A stretch of DNA of 64,000 nt from the NCBI RefSeq assembly GCF_000315625.1, contig NW_005434596.1:244014-308013 (forward strand). The letters run 5' to 3'. Origin of the DNA: Guillardia theta CCMP2712 (Eukaryota > Cryptophyceae > Pyrenomonadales > Geminigeraceae). The stretch's first letter is position 1, and every line of letters starts with the position of its first letter. This document shows, piece after piece, positions 25,516-35,378 of this stretch. Under the pieces are notes generated by a model. The model ran no database searches. It saw only the letters and a list, made by a program, of their open reading frames with translations, and was not told the DNA's origin. A program made the translations under genes and the position numbers.

Positions 25516-25986
25516 ATGCAGAGCTATTACAGCGGCATACTTCAGAGACCTGTTCATGAGCGGAAGGAGGCTTTAGATATATCAAAAGAGGCAGAGAGGC
25601 TCGAGAAAATGTTACCATCCAGTGAGGCGGAGGAGATAGACATAGGCAAGGAGGAGAGGCTGCCGCTGAACCAAGAATTCAAGGACATAGAGTCGCTCGA
25701 CGGGCAGCATAGCCAAGTGGAGGCACTGGACCTGCACGAGAGGCTCAAAGAGGGGAATATGAACCTCTCCATGTTCAACCTTAAGTTCTTCTTCCATCCC
25801 AAGAAGTCAGAGGACGAGGGGCTCTGGAATGACTTCAAGAGCATGGCACTCGAACCTTCCTCCGAGGCCTACGAGGACGTCGAGGGGCAGATCTGCGAGG
25901 GGGAGAGGGTGCAGGATCTTCAGAGGGAGGTGGAGAGAGAAGGGATGCAACAGAGTCAGGAGTTGTTTACAATATCGGAGGCTTGA
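25516..25986 (+). CDS. Acidic coiled protein or last exon of the giant gene
   Basis: An open frame from ATG at 25516 (MQSYYSGIL) gives 156 residues, strongly acidic and predicted helical (KEAERLEKMLPSSEAEEIDI), with one hydrophobic-aromatic patch LSMFNLKFFFHPKK. A good acceptor (CTTTGCAG) ends at 25509, which suggests it may instead be a 3' exon of the giant gene. In-frame joining would require a donor inside 25416-25430, for example GTGGCG or GTCTTA; joining at the TGA-proximal donor 25445 puts it out of frame. It ends 16 bp before the convergent stop of the next gene. No family recognised. Confidence 0.5.
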   Translation: MQSYYSGILQRPVHERKEALDISKEAERLEKMLPSSEAEEIDIGKEERLPLNQEFKDIESLDGQHSQVEALDLHERLKEGNMNLSMFNLKFFFHPKKSEDEGLWNDFKSMALEPSSEAYEDVEGQICEGERVQDLQREVEREGMQQSQELFTISEA

Positions 25987-26002
25987 GAGTCTCTCTCTCC
26001 CC

Positions 26003-27892
26003 TCACTTCATTCCATTGTAATAAAGGGTGCTATACACCTCGTCCCCATTGATCGGGTTGTTGAGGACGAAGAGCTCTATGTTCTGGATCATGGGGAAGC
26101 TGAGAACCGGAAGCACGTGCCTCCAGCAGTCCTTCCATACGTGCTTGCACTGGTAGGCACAGAGGTAGAGCTGGAAGAGCTTGGTCAAGCTGAAGTGGGC
26201 CAGGGCGCTTATGCTCAGAGAGCCCAGGCATTCCATGCGGAACTTCGCCAGCTCCTCGAAGGCCTGCTTCTTGTAAGTGATCATCTCGATGATCTTCTGC
26301 AGGGTGGTGAGGTCTGGGTTGGTGATGGGGGTCTTCAGCACGTTCATGACCATATCTGCATTCAGCACCTTCTCGAGATATTCCTTGTGGTTGAGAGTCG
26401 GCATGCTCATGATGATGTAGGTCATGAACCTTGTCCTCTTGCTGATGGTGTTTGGGAATCTGACGTAGTTCAGCCAGGAGTCGAAGCTGTTCATGTTATA
26501 GACCGTCTTGATCCTGTCATCGGTGTGCTTGGCCACCAGGCTCTTCAGCCTCGGCCTCCCCTTGTGCAGTTGCAGGATCTTCTGCCTCATCTCAAACTTG
26601 GCGTTCTCCCTGATTGTCATGAATATGTTGATGTTGTGTATGAAGTCGTTGCTGAGATGGCAGCAGGAGGTGATGGAGGATATCAGCTCGTCGTAGTCCT
26701 CCGTGTTGAACCTGTAGTCTGCATACTTGCTCGTGAACTGCAGGGCCTTGTTCCTCATGTTGCCCTCAAAGATCTCGACCAGGAACCTCTCCATGGCGAT
26801 GAAACTTGTCAGACCCATGACGTTCATCAAGAGCAGGATCTTGCAGCTGTTGACGATGTCGATCTCTTGGTTGCCTATGAAGCCAACGGATTTGAGCAGG
26901 TTCGTATGGATCCTGAAGATCTCGTTGCCGGCGAGCTCGGCCTCAAGGTCCTCGGAGTTCATCCTGATGTGCTTGATGAACTGTATCCAAGTGGAAGTGT
27001 CTCCCAGGGTGTTGCTGTTCTTGAAGGCTATGTTCTCGTACACCCAGATCCAATTGACAAACACCGGGCTCTGGTACTCATCCCCGAGATTGTCTGTCTC
27101 CTCCTTGTAGGTGGTGAGGATGAGCTGCTTCACCTTCTCGTAGGCCTCCATGGATATCTTCAGATCGGACACTCTATCGATTAGGCTCTCAGTCTCCGGA
27201 AGGCTCTCTGCTACGGATTCCCCTACGGACTCCCCTATCGACTCACTGACGGATTCACTAACGGATTCTGTCTCTGATTCTGGATCCGAAGTCTCACCCT
27301 CTCTCAACCTATCGAGCCTCTTCCCAATGTCCTCTATGTCAAGGCTATGCTTGGCAGATGCCGCCCTGTCTCTCTGTTCCTGCAGGATCCGCTGGTTCCT
27401 ATCCTCTCTCTTGCGGTGGGCAAGGAAATGAGCCTTGATGTGCTTGATGTTCTTCATGCAGGAGATGAGGAAGGGGACGATGCTCTCTGGGTCATTGTGG
27501 TCGACGCTGATGTTGGAACACCCCTGGACATACCTCCCCACAAGCTTCTCGGTCAGCACCTTCTTCAGGCTCTCTTCAGAGAGGTTCTTTACCGGCTCCG
27601 CCTTGGGCTGCGAGCACATTCTCTCCGCCTGCTTCCACTCCTGTGCGCTGATGCTGAAGGCGGACCTTGCCTTGACGTCCTTGCCAATCACCCTGAAGGG
27701 CATCTTCAAGCTTCCGAGGACCTTAATCTCCTTGCTGTGACTCTCCAGCGCATTCCTGTCTATGTTGCTGATGTCTATGGATGGAACCTTGTCGATGGAG
27801 GACAAGTTCTTCAATGCGCTCTCGTTCATAAAGTCTGGTTCGTGCCTTGCCTGTGAATCGAGTGAATTTAAATGACTGGATGAGCCATACAT
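26003..27892 (-). CDS. Orphan 629-residue protein with Ser/Glu repeat linker
   Basis: Intronless ORF from ATG at 27892. An N-terminal region of about 190 residues (KMPFRVIGKDVKARSAFS) is followed by a charged linker with ESVSESVSESIGESVGES-type tetrapeptide repeats at about residues 205-232. An all-alpha-looking C-terminal half of about 390 residues follows, with many Met, Asn and Lys and landmarks VFVNWIWVYENIAF and FDSWLNYVRFPNTISKRTRF. No signal peptide or clear membrane helix. Its composition resembles the C-terminal region of the giant gene. The start lies 21 bp downstream of the stop of the next minus-strand gene, operon-like spacing foreign to the rest of the window. Real coding is supported by length and clean ends; function unknown. 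Confidence 0.75.
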   Translation of the reverse strand: MYGSSSHLNSLDSQARHEPDFMNESALKNLSSIDKVPSIDISNIDRNALESHSKEIKVLGSLKMPFRVIGKDVKARSAFSISAQEWKQAERMCSQPKAEPVKNLSEESLKKVLTEKLVGRYVQGCSNISVDHNDPESIVPFLISCMKNIKHIKAHFLAHRKREDRNQRILQEQRDRAASAKHSLDIEDIGKRLDRLREGETSDPESETESVSESVSESIGESVGESVAESLPETESLIDRVSDLKISMEAYEKVKQLILTTYKEETDNLGDEYQSPVFVNWIWVYENIAFKNSNTLGDTSTWIQFIKHIRMNSEDLEAELAGNEIFRIHTNLLKSVGFIGNQEIDIVNSCKILLLMNVMGLTSFIAMERFLVEIFEGNMRNKALQFTSKYADYRFNTEDYDELISSITSCCHLSNDFIHNINIFMTIRENAKFEMRQKILQLHKGRPRLKSLVAKHTDDRIKTVYNMNSFDSWLNYVRFPNTISKRTRFMTYIIMSMPTLNHKEYLEKVLNADMVMNVLKTPITNPDLTTLQKIIEMITYKKQAFEELAKFRMECLGSLSISALAHFSLTKLFQLYLCAYQCKHVWKDCWRHVLPVLSFPMIQNIELFVLNNPINGDEVYSTLYYNGMK

Positions 27893-27913
27893 ACAGATTT
27901 CATGGACTCGCGC

Positions 27914-28564
27914 TCATGGGCATGTCTTGGGCTGCGGCTTCCACTGCGGGACGCTGATCTTCAGGAGCTTCGAGGGCGTGAAAGGGTCCTGATTGATCCT
28001 TATGATGTGGTCCACCTCGTGCGGGAGGCTGATCTTGAGCTCCTCATACTTCTCCACCACGCTGCTCTCGAAGCCCACCCATTGCAGGCTGTAGATCGGG
28101 TTGCAGTGCTTCATGTTGCAGTTTGCCAGCAGCAGCTTGTATCTATCGTAGGGGCTTGTCTGCATGAGACTCTTCGAATCCAGCAAGGGGCAGTCGAAGA
28201 CAAGGATCTTGGGCACGCTGGCCTCCAGAGTCACCTGGTCTTCCGTGTAGTGAGCAAGAAAGCAGGAGTTGGCTGGCACCGCCTTGCAGAGCATGAGATC
28301 CGGATGCGCCAGATACAGCTTGTCGTCCAGGAAGATAAGAGTGTTGCCATCCCGATCCACGTAGATCAGGAAGGAGACCCTGTGTTTTGGGAGCCAGGTG
28401 GCCATAGGCTGGCCCTGGATGGATTCTGGAGCTTGCTGCCCTGTCTTGAACGGCTTGGTCTCTACGATCAGTGGCCTTAGCATGTCCAAGGGTATGTTGA
28501 ACACTTGGTATACCTCCATCAGGCACAAGTTCACCACAAACCTCTCCTTCATAATGCTTTCCAT
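27914..28564 (-). CDS. mRNA-capping guanylyltransferase-like protein, degenerate active site
   Basis: Intronless, 216 residues. The layout follows the nucleotidyltransferase core of capping enzymes: PKHRVSFLIYVDRDGNTLIF in the position of motif I and the following strands; KILVFDCPLLDSKSL plus a downstream PYDRYKLL resembling motifs III/IIIa (FLVFD...L.G..V....R...L); and LPHEVDHIIRINQDPFTP with a terminal VPQWKP resembling motifs IV/V (VDGLIFTP...PY..G, KWKP). The catalytic K.DG of motif I reads KHRV and the Gly of HEVDG is His, so guanylyl transfer is doubtful; cap binding, as in snurportin, is an alternative. The C-terminal OB fold is absent. Assignment rests on motif order only. Confidence 0.45.
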   Translation of the reverse strand: MESIMKERFVVNLCLMEVYQVFNIPLDMLRPLIVETKPFKTGQQAPESIQGQPMATWLPKHRVSFLIYVDRDGNTLIFLDDKLYLAHPDLMLCKAVPANSCFLAHYTEDQVTLEASVPKILVFDCPLLDSKSLMQTSPYDRYKLLLANCNMKHCNPIYSLQWVGFESSVVEKYEELKISLPHEVDHIIRINQDPFTPSKLLKISVPQWKPQPKTCP

Positions 28565-28677
28565 CTTTCAATGCTCCCAACTATTCAACAGCTCAAAGTA
28601 GAATTTGAATCGAAACTAAAAAAAAATGAAAGGATGTATTTAAGACTTTGAACCGAACTCGGAGTGACTTGTCAGAA

Positions 28678-29967
28678 ATGGACGACAAAGATCCCTTTTC
28701 TCTGGCCATCGGAGTTGTGTATGTGATGCTGACCACCTCAGTCGGCATCTTCAACTTCTTACAGAAGTTCTACCCATCGTTGGAGCTGCTGAAACAGTGC
28801 AACGTTGAGATGAACCAGTACACAAGCAACCCTTGTGCCTGCTGGCGCTCCATCCGGCCTACCTACTACACCCGCAGGAACTATGAGAGTATTATCTACG
28901 AGCCGAACAAGATCCAGAGCCTTGTTCCTTTCCTTTTCGTTGCCCTGTCACTGGTGCTGGCGTTCATGAACAAGATCACGGAATTGTTCGACATGCTGCG
29001 AGTATGCAACTACGTCAACTTCTTCCTGTCCTACGTCGCGATCATGGATATGTTCTATTGCCCCGTAGAATACAAGAAGGTTGTCATTTACAGCTACTAC
29101 AAGAACGATGCCATTCTCAACTTTGGTTTCATCGTGTTCACGGTCTTTATTCTGAAGCACTTTGTTCCGAATCTGTCGAGCATTGAGAACGAGAAGAAGA
29201 GACTAGCCTACAGGAAGAAGTATCTCTTCAGAAGCCCTCCCGTCTCGATTCTGTGGTTCATCATCCTTTGCACGAGCTTGTGGGGAATGTACGCTTACGA
29301 CGAAGACAACGACGAGAACTTCCCCTACCGATGTGCTTGCATCTTGTTCTACTATCTGAGCATCGCGCAACTGCGACGCTCCGTGTTCTATGTGATGTAC
29401 AGCAACAAGAATAGTGAGTACATGCAAGCCATCTGGAATACTAGCGGAGTATTCAAAACGTTGCGCAAAAGCACCTCACAATACTATGTGTGCCACGTGA
29501 GCGAATGCACGGCCAGTTTCTGTGCCAATGTCTTCGCCACCACTCTCGGGCCTCGGTACATGGTCGTCATCGACGATACCAACCCGATCAAGGTCATCTA
29601 TTGCATCTACTGGAAGAATGGCACCACCATGAGAACGAATCTCTTTGGCACTTACAAAGATCAGGTCAAGGTAAAAACCCGCATCCTGCCCATCAGTGGA
29701 CTGCGGGCGGTTGAAGTTGAGCTATTCGATGCCGATCCAAAGAACCAGACTTTCTACCTCCCTCGCAGAGGCCAACATGAAACTCCAAACGGCATCTGCA
29801 AGGCATTGATCGTTAAGCTTGGATCCCCCGACGCCAGTTTCACCATCTCCAAGTTGAAGACTGGAAAGAGCATGCAGGAGCTGAACGTGAATGTTATGTT
29901 CAGTGCCTACTTCATGTTTGATGATAATCCATATTGGAAGCAAGTGATCCAGTTCAACACTCTCTAA
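28678..29967 (+). CDS. Orphan polytopic membrane protein
   Basis: Intronless, 429 residues from ATG at 28678 (MDDKDPFSLAIG). Hydrophobic segments lie at about residues 7-25, 80-98, 110-126, 140-160, 185-204 and possibly 220-235, so five or six membrane helices. A soluble C-terminal domain of about 190 residues follows and ends in QFNTL. Landmarks in the soluble part are YMVVIDDTNPIKVIYCIYWK and FYLPRRGQHETPNG. It is divergent from the capping-like gene with a 113-bp AT-rich gap containing a run of nine A. No family recognised; the gene looks real from its length and domain-like hydropathy. Confidence 0.7.
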   Translation: MDDKDPFSLAIGVVYVMLTTSVGIFNFLQKFYPSLELLKQCNVEMNQYTSNPCACWRSIRPTYYTRRNYESIIYEPNKIQSLVPFLFVALSLVLAFMNKITELFDMLRVCNYVNFFLSYVAIMDMFYCPVEYKKVVIYSYYKNDAILNFGFIVFTVFILKHFVPNLSSIENEKKRLAYRKKYLFRSPPVSILWFIILCTSLWGMYAYDEDNDENFPYRCACILFYYLSIAQLRRSVFYVMYSNKNSEYMQAIWNTSGVFKTLRKSTSQYYVCHVSECTASFCANVFATTLGPRYMVVIDDTNPIKVIYCIYWKNGTTMRTNLFGTYKDQVKVKTRILPISGLRAVEVELFDADPKNQTFYLPRRGQHETPNGICKALIVKLGSPDASFTISKLKTGKSMQELNVNVMFSAYFMFDDNPYWKQVIQFNTL

Positions 29968-30108
29968 AAGCCGCACCGAGCGGATCAAGGTAGAAGCTAT
30001 GAAGGGGCCTGTAATTGGGATTCTCTGAGCTGTAATAAACGTCCAAATCTTATACCTGTCTCCCTGCACGATATATAGCGCACCGCAATTACGCACTTGC
30101 ATGCAGAG

Positions 30109-30486
30109 ATGTCCATGAAATTGTACCTAGGTGATAAGCTTGACTTGGTCAAGGCAGATGATAAGATCGTGGTGGAGAACGTGGGGAGTGTGATCCTGAG
30201 CCTCGGGAAGGAATACGCCTTCCACGGCTTCGACATCAAGAAGAACGAAAGCGGCTACGTCCTCTCCGCCATGCCCTCCCCGCATTCCAACATATCGCTG
30301 CTTGACCTGCAGATGATCAAGGACTGCAACCCGGTCAGGGTGCAGGACGTGTTTGTGAGCCTGTCGGAGGCGGGGCTGAGGGTGAGCGTGAATATCCTGA
30401 GTTCCAACGTCCCCGTCATCCTCACGGAGACCGACGTTATCAGGGTGAAGAAGAGGAGGATATGGAATTTATTTCATAAACCCTGA
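30109..30486 (+). CDS. Small orphan beta-rich protein, 125 residues
   Basis: ATG at 30109 gives MSMKLYLGDKLDLVKADDK, 125 residues with alternating hydrophobic residues (VVENVGSVILSLG, VQDVFVSLSEAGLRVSVNIL), as in a small beta-sandwich, and a basic C-terminus (RVKKRRIWNLFHKP). No signal peptide. It is co-directional with the membrane protein 141 bp upstream and ends 4 bp before the convergent stop of the next gene. No family recognised. Confidence 0.6.
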   Translation: MSMKLYLGDKLDLVKADDKIVVENVGSVILSLGKEYAFHGFDIKKNESGYVLSAMPSPHSNISLLDLQMIKDCNPVRVQDVFVSLSEAGLRVSVNILSSNVPVILTETDVIRVKKRRIWNLFHKP

Positions 30487-30490
30487 TACC

Positions 30491-30724
30491 TCACTGATGG
30501 AAGATCTCCTTGTGTGTGATGAACTTGGGAGGGTTTTTGCTCCTGAACCTCTCTATCACCTCTGCAACCTCCCACTTTGAGTTTCTCCAGGGGCAGGGGC
30601 AAAGGTGGTCCACCGGGCATCTCCTCTTCTGCAGCGGGCAGTAGATGCATCGCTTCGAGCGGGGGAAGAGGTTCGGATAGACCCTGCCCATCACCTTGCT
30701 CACCTCCTTGCTAAGCCTTTCCAT
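30491..30724 (-). CDS. Small Cys-rich putative zinc-binding protein, 77 residues
   Basis: ATG at 30724, stop at 30491. The centre carries RCIYCPLQKRRCPVDHLCPC: five Cys and one His arranged C..C......C...H.C.C, suitable for a small zinc knuckle, with basic and aromatic flanks. It is tail-to-tail with the 125-residue gene with a 4-bp gap. The clean start and stop and the Cys/His pattern support coding; no family recognised. Confidence 0.5.
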   Translation of the reverse strand: MERLSKEVSKVMGRVYPNLFPRSKRCIYCPLQKRRCPVDHLCPCPWRNSKWEVAEVIERFRSKNPPKFITHKEIFHQ

Positions 30725-31494
30725 TCACGTTTATTCATTACTGACTGTCCACGTACTGATTTTTAACTTAACTTTGAGTAAAAGATTCGCAGTATGAGAG
30801 GGTGTCCAATAGCACGAGTCTAAATAGCATGTTTAAATATTGAAATTAAACCGTATATTTTTATAATGGGCCGGAATGACTGGGCTCGGAGTCCGACTCA
30901 GTGGCCCGACGGGCCCGCTGTGACAGTGTCCAACCGTCTGAACTGCGGCTGCCGTGCATTCAGTTATCATCGGACGGCCGCACAAACAATCCGGATATTT
31001 TAACTGGTAGAACGTCGGGCAGAGCGACGGCCGGGCGCCGCCGGGGCCCGAGGGAGCCTCGGCCCGGAGCTAGTCACTGAGTACTGATGGAGCCCCAAAG
31101 GTTAAGCTAACCGGGAGATCGGCCTCATCGAGCTCGACCCGCCCCCCACCCCCTCCCCCCCCGGGCCCGGGTGATCGGACCCAGTATCACTGAGTAGTAG
31201 TGCCGCACTGAGTGACGTACCCCGGGCGAGGGTTTCAACGGCCAGCTCAGTAGGAACTCACAGTTGGGTGATGGAACGTGAAGTCCGATGCGGTTCCATG
31301 CGGTCAGCACGTACTAGGCTACGCCATGATGAGCCAGAGATGAGAGGACGACAGCTGATAGTACAGCATGCTACGGCATGCCGCCATGATGATCTAAGTC
31401 TGGCTCAGTGAAGCCGCTGCTCAGCCGCTGCTGCTGCTGCTGCTGCTGTGAAGGAAGTTACCAAGGGAGGGGCTGGTGAACAGCAGCAAGGAAG
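30725..31494. other. Spacer between compact block and next gene; no gene seen
   Basis: The first 150 bp are AT-rich with a TTTAAATATTGAAATTAAA stretch. Then comes an unusually GC-rich stretch at about 30,880-31,260 with CGGCCGGGCGCCGCCGGGGC and several recurrences of short ACTGAGTACTGA-like words. A short (CTG)n lies at 31,428-31,448, just before the next gene. I see no tRNA, rRNA or ORF. Confidence 0.6.
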
Positions 31495-34148
31495 ATGAGA
31501 TGCTTTCCTACCACCGAGTGGAAGCACAACCCATTAAGCGCCCGCGAGCATGGTGCCCATGCCAGTGTGGAGGAAGACTGGCTCCTGACAGAGCAGCTGC
31601 AAGGGAAGAGGAAGACATACGCGTCGTCCTATGACGCCTCCTTCATCTTCGAACAACTTTGGAAGAAGAGGTTTTACGATCACAAGGGAAGGAAGATCCT
31701 ACCGAGGAGCTGTCCGGAAGTGAGGATTCCTGATACTGTGATCTTTAGAGGAGGATTTCCTGTGCAGTGGTACTTCCATTCCAAAGTGGACGGGAGGTTA
31801 TTGAGGAAAAGGGTGGAGTCGATCACGGCACCGAGCATCCTTGAGGTGTTTCTTGATGGGGGGCAGGAGGAGAGCAGTATAGTTGCGCAGTTTATAGGGA
31901 TGCACAAGAAGAACAACAAGGTCATCAACAACATCGTTTACTTCGACAGCAAGAGCTTGCAGAAATTCCTGTTGGGGGAGAGCTATGCGATCGACGGCTT
32001 CTTGCAGAGGTTTGTGGATGTTGAGCAGGAGATGTTCGACTTCCCCCATCACAACGTGACGATCTATAGCACCTGGTCTCAGTATGCCTGCAAGGCAGAG
32101 CACAGAGTGAGCAAGGTGAGGATGGACTCTGGCAAGCACCGCATGACAGAGAAGTTGGACATCAGTCCCACCAAGGTTGACGTCGAGCCCATTTCCAGCA
32201 GCACACGGTTACACAAGAAGATCGCGCGGCTGTGCCATGTCATCGCCGACCACATCCGAGCAACTTCGAACGACAGCACTGAGGTCACCAACATGACTTG
32301 CTACTTCAAGATCGGAGCTCGCAAGAGGCTCTGGCTCCTTTGGGTCAGTTCCATCGCGGTCGGCGCCAAGTTCCAGGACGCGTTCGGGTACATACAGTCC
32401 CTCAAGACTTTCACAGGAAGACACTCGCCCGAGCTCGTGTGCTCTGAGTTCGTTGGCGCGATCGACTACCGCGCCATTCACGAGAGCAAGCCGGAGGCGA
32501 TATCCTCCTGCGCGCTGTGCAACGTGACGCAGGAGGAGAACAACGACTGTGCCTCGTACGCGATCTCATACCAGATGCTGTCCAAGTACGTCCAGAGGCA
32601 GCGGGAGAAGTGGATGGAGGAGAACCAGGAGCTGAGCATCAGCTCTCAGGTGGAGGAGGAATGGGGTCATGGAGACGCTCTGCTTGCCAACGTGAGGGTG
32701 CGAGCGAAGACGATCTTCACTTGCCTCAACGTCCTCTCGTCCAAGAGCATGGAGGAGTCCCAGCTCTGGTGGGGCCTCTTCGACCTCGGGTTTGAGCAGG
32801 CCGAGGTGGAGATGCTCTTCCAGCAGGTCGCTGAGCTGAGAAGGGAGAGAGGAGACAGACCGCCCCTCGGCAGCCATGGCGATACTGGAGGAGAGGGCAG
32901 GAGCAGCGCTGCTCTCGTGTCCTTGGACGAATTCGAGCATGCGCTGTCCAAGCTCGTCTTCTCGCTACCCAAGGAGCGAGGGCTCGTCCTAACCCGCAGC
33001 GCAGATAAGAGGCTGGAGATCGATGGGATGGACGACACTGCCCAGAGCGTCGGCTCGTCGGAGGACGGGAGCAAGGTCGGGGCCCACAGGAAGGATGCTT
33101 CAAGGGCGGAGGCCAGGAAGCAGGACCAGCGCGCCCTCGTGCGGAACCTGCCGAACCTGGCGATGCGGCTGAGGGGTCGCATCAGTTTCAGCGACCTGCG
33201 GAAGATCCTCTACTCGAGCTCGCTCGACAGCGACGCCGGCGCCAAGAAGATCTGGGTGTGCAGGAGCTGCGCCATGGCGTTCAACAAGGACGCGCGGGAG
33301 ATGTTCGAGTGGAGCGAGGCTGTGCATGGGGAGAGGCTGCGAGTGCAGGCCAAGAGAAAGTTCAAGATGCTACAGCAGCTCGACGAGCTGACGGACGCCC
33401 GTCTGCCGCACAGCTACCCCCTCCGAGAGCTCCCTGCCCTCTGCACCCCCCGCATGTACGAGGCTCTGCACTCGCACGCTTCCAGGGCGAGCAGGCCGGC
33501 GATCCCGCGAGGCGATACGGGAAGGAGCCTGTGGAGACAGAGGACTAGCGAGTCAAGGTAAGAGGAGGGAGCGGGGGTAGAGGTCTGATACCGCATGCTC
33601 CCCAGCAAAACCGATCAATCCAGAGGACTGCCAGCCATCGGGTTGTCGGCTCAGGATGTGAATCGCATGAAGACTTCGGAGCTGGTGGGTTGAGGAGGAG
33701 GGGGAGGGAGGAGGAGGAGGGGGAGGGAAGGAGAGGGAGGGAGAAGGAGGAGGGGAGGAAGGGGGAGGAAGGAAGGGAGGAGAGGAGGGAGGAGAGGAGG
33801 AGGAGGGGAAGGAGAGGGAGGGAGAAGGAGGAGGGGGAGGAAGAAGGAGGAGAGGGAGGGGGAGAGGGAAGGGGGAAGGAGGAGAAGTGCAGGTCAGAAG
33901 AGAGGGAGCACGAGGGTGGACGAAGGAAGGGGGAGAAGAGGAGGAAAGAGATGGAGTGGGTGAGACGACGGAAGTCAGAGGAGGAAGAGGAGGTCGGGAA
34001 AGGGGCAGGGGAGGGGTGGGATGCTAACAAGGGTGTACAGGAAGACATCATGAACAAGCTCGGGTTGACCCCTCGTCGGCCGCAGCCGCTTGAGAGGAAA
34101 CCGACGCTGAAACAGTCGAGAAGTATGAAACTTTTTCTTGATGCATGA
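31495..34148 (+). CDS. Conserved-looking unknown protein, three exons
   Basis: Exons 31495-33557, 33606-33684 and 34041-34148; all junctions are GT-AG and in phase, giving about 750 residues. The N-terminal region contains FEQLWKKRFYDHKGR and YFHSKVDGRLLRKRVESITAP. The centre has the striking CYFKIGARKRLWLLWVSSIA, a segment reminiscent of uncharacterised flagellar-associated protist proteins (weak recollection). A CALCNVTQEEN pair and a C-terminal WVCRSCAMAF pair could bind metal. The end is basic (KPTLKQSRSMKLFLDA). The second intron (33685-34040) is almost entirely purine repeats. It converges on Vms1 with a 34-bp gap. No signal peptide. Function not assigned. Confidence 0.75.
33686..33900. 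repeat. Polypurine GGAGG/GGGAGGAAG tract in intron
   Basis: More than 200 bases of nearly pure purine, variants of GGAGG and GGAGGAAGG, fill most of the second intron of the unknown gene. Confidence 0.85.
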
Positions 34149-34182
34149 AGAAAAATTCTTGCGCCCCAGCAGTCCACCCACC

Positions 34183-35343
34183 TCACTTTCCCAGCTGAAG
34201 TTTGTGGGCCACCACACAGCTGGTGCTGAGCACGAAATCAGATGCGAGCAGAAGCTCTCGAGTTCCACCTGCAGTACTTGAACCCCAGCCTCTCGAAGGG
34301 CGCGCTGCTGGCCTTGACCTTGCACATCCTGCTGGGGAGTGAGCGAGTGGGAAGAGGATGAGGAGGCAGAGGAGGTCACAAAACGAGGACAAGGACAAGG
34401 ACAAGGACAAAGACGAGGACGAGGACAAGGACCAGGACGAGGACAAGGGCGAGGACAAGGACAAGGACAAGGACGAGGACGAGGACAAGGACGAGGACAA
34501 GGACAAGGACAAGGAGCGGGAGATCTTACTCGCACTCGAACTCGGGATGCTTGCTCGTCACGCCCAGCCGACGTTCAGCTGCAAGCGCTCGCAGCTCACG
34601 GTCACTGAGTTTGACCTGAGACTGGAAGGAGAGTGAGGGGGAGGAAAGAGGTGAGGGGGACGAGGGAGAACACCTCTTGTACAGCACGATTCTTCTCTTC
34701 CTCCTCCTTCTTCTGCTTCGCCTGCTCCTTCTTTCTGCGCTGCTAGAGAGTGAAAGGAATAAAGGTGACAGCGGATGGAAAACCTCCTGCTCTTTCTTCC
34801 GCTGCTTCTCCTTCTCCTTCTTCTCTGCAGCTGCAAGACGGTAACGGCCATGTACAGAGGAAAGGAAGAGGAGGGCAGGGGAGGCAGGGGAGGGAGGGGA
34901 GAAGGAGAACAACCTTTCTGTTTCTGCTGCTCCTCCATCTCGATCGTGAGCATGCTCGGAATCTGAAAGAGGAAGTGATCAGAGGAGATAAAAGTCAGAG
35001 CGGAAAGAATTCTGGAAGGAAAGGCAGTGAAGTTACTCAAGTGAGGAGACACGACAAAGAAAAGTCATCTCACAAGTGCAAACAGTGACTTTCTGCGGGT
35101 GAGGAGGAAAATCACAAGACGATGAGGAGGAGAAAAGGAGCATAGCGTATGAGAAACGTGCCATGTCGCCGAGCTAACCTGCGACTTTGAGTAATCCCAC
35201 TTGTCGGGTTCAGAGGCCCAGAATCTGACAAGGACAAAAACTATCAGAGCTCAGATCTTTCACTCTTCTCTTCCCTTGAGTTCCTCCTCCTGCTTCTGCT
35301 CCTGCTCCTGTTTCTGCTCCTCCTCCTGCTCTCGCTCCTGCTT

Positions 35344-35378
<35 letters not shown>

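Noticed and set aside
25829-27184. 451-codon plus-strand ORF opposite the 629-residue gene
   Set aside because: Shadow ORF: Val/Leu/His/Asp-biased, overlaps the convincing minus-strand ORF and has no motif.
9354-30724. Polinton, mirusvirus or giant-virus integration with known hallmark genes
   Set aside because: No major capsid, packaging ATPase, terminase, DNA polymerase, integrase or terminal repeats could be seen; only the general virus-like packing remains, reported as a hypothesis.
30880-31260. GC-rich stretch as an rRNA or tRNA gene
   Set aside because: No rRNA core words and no cloverleaf-compatible A- and B-box arrangement found.
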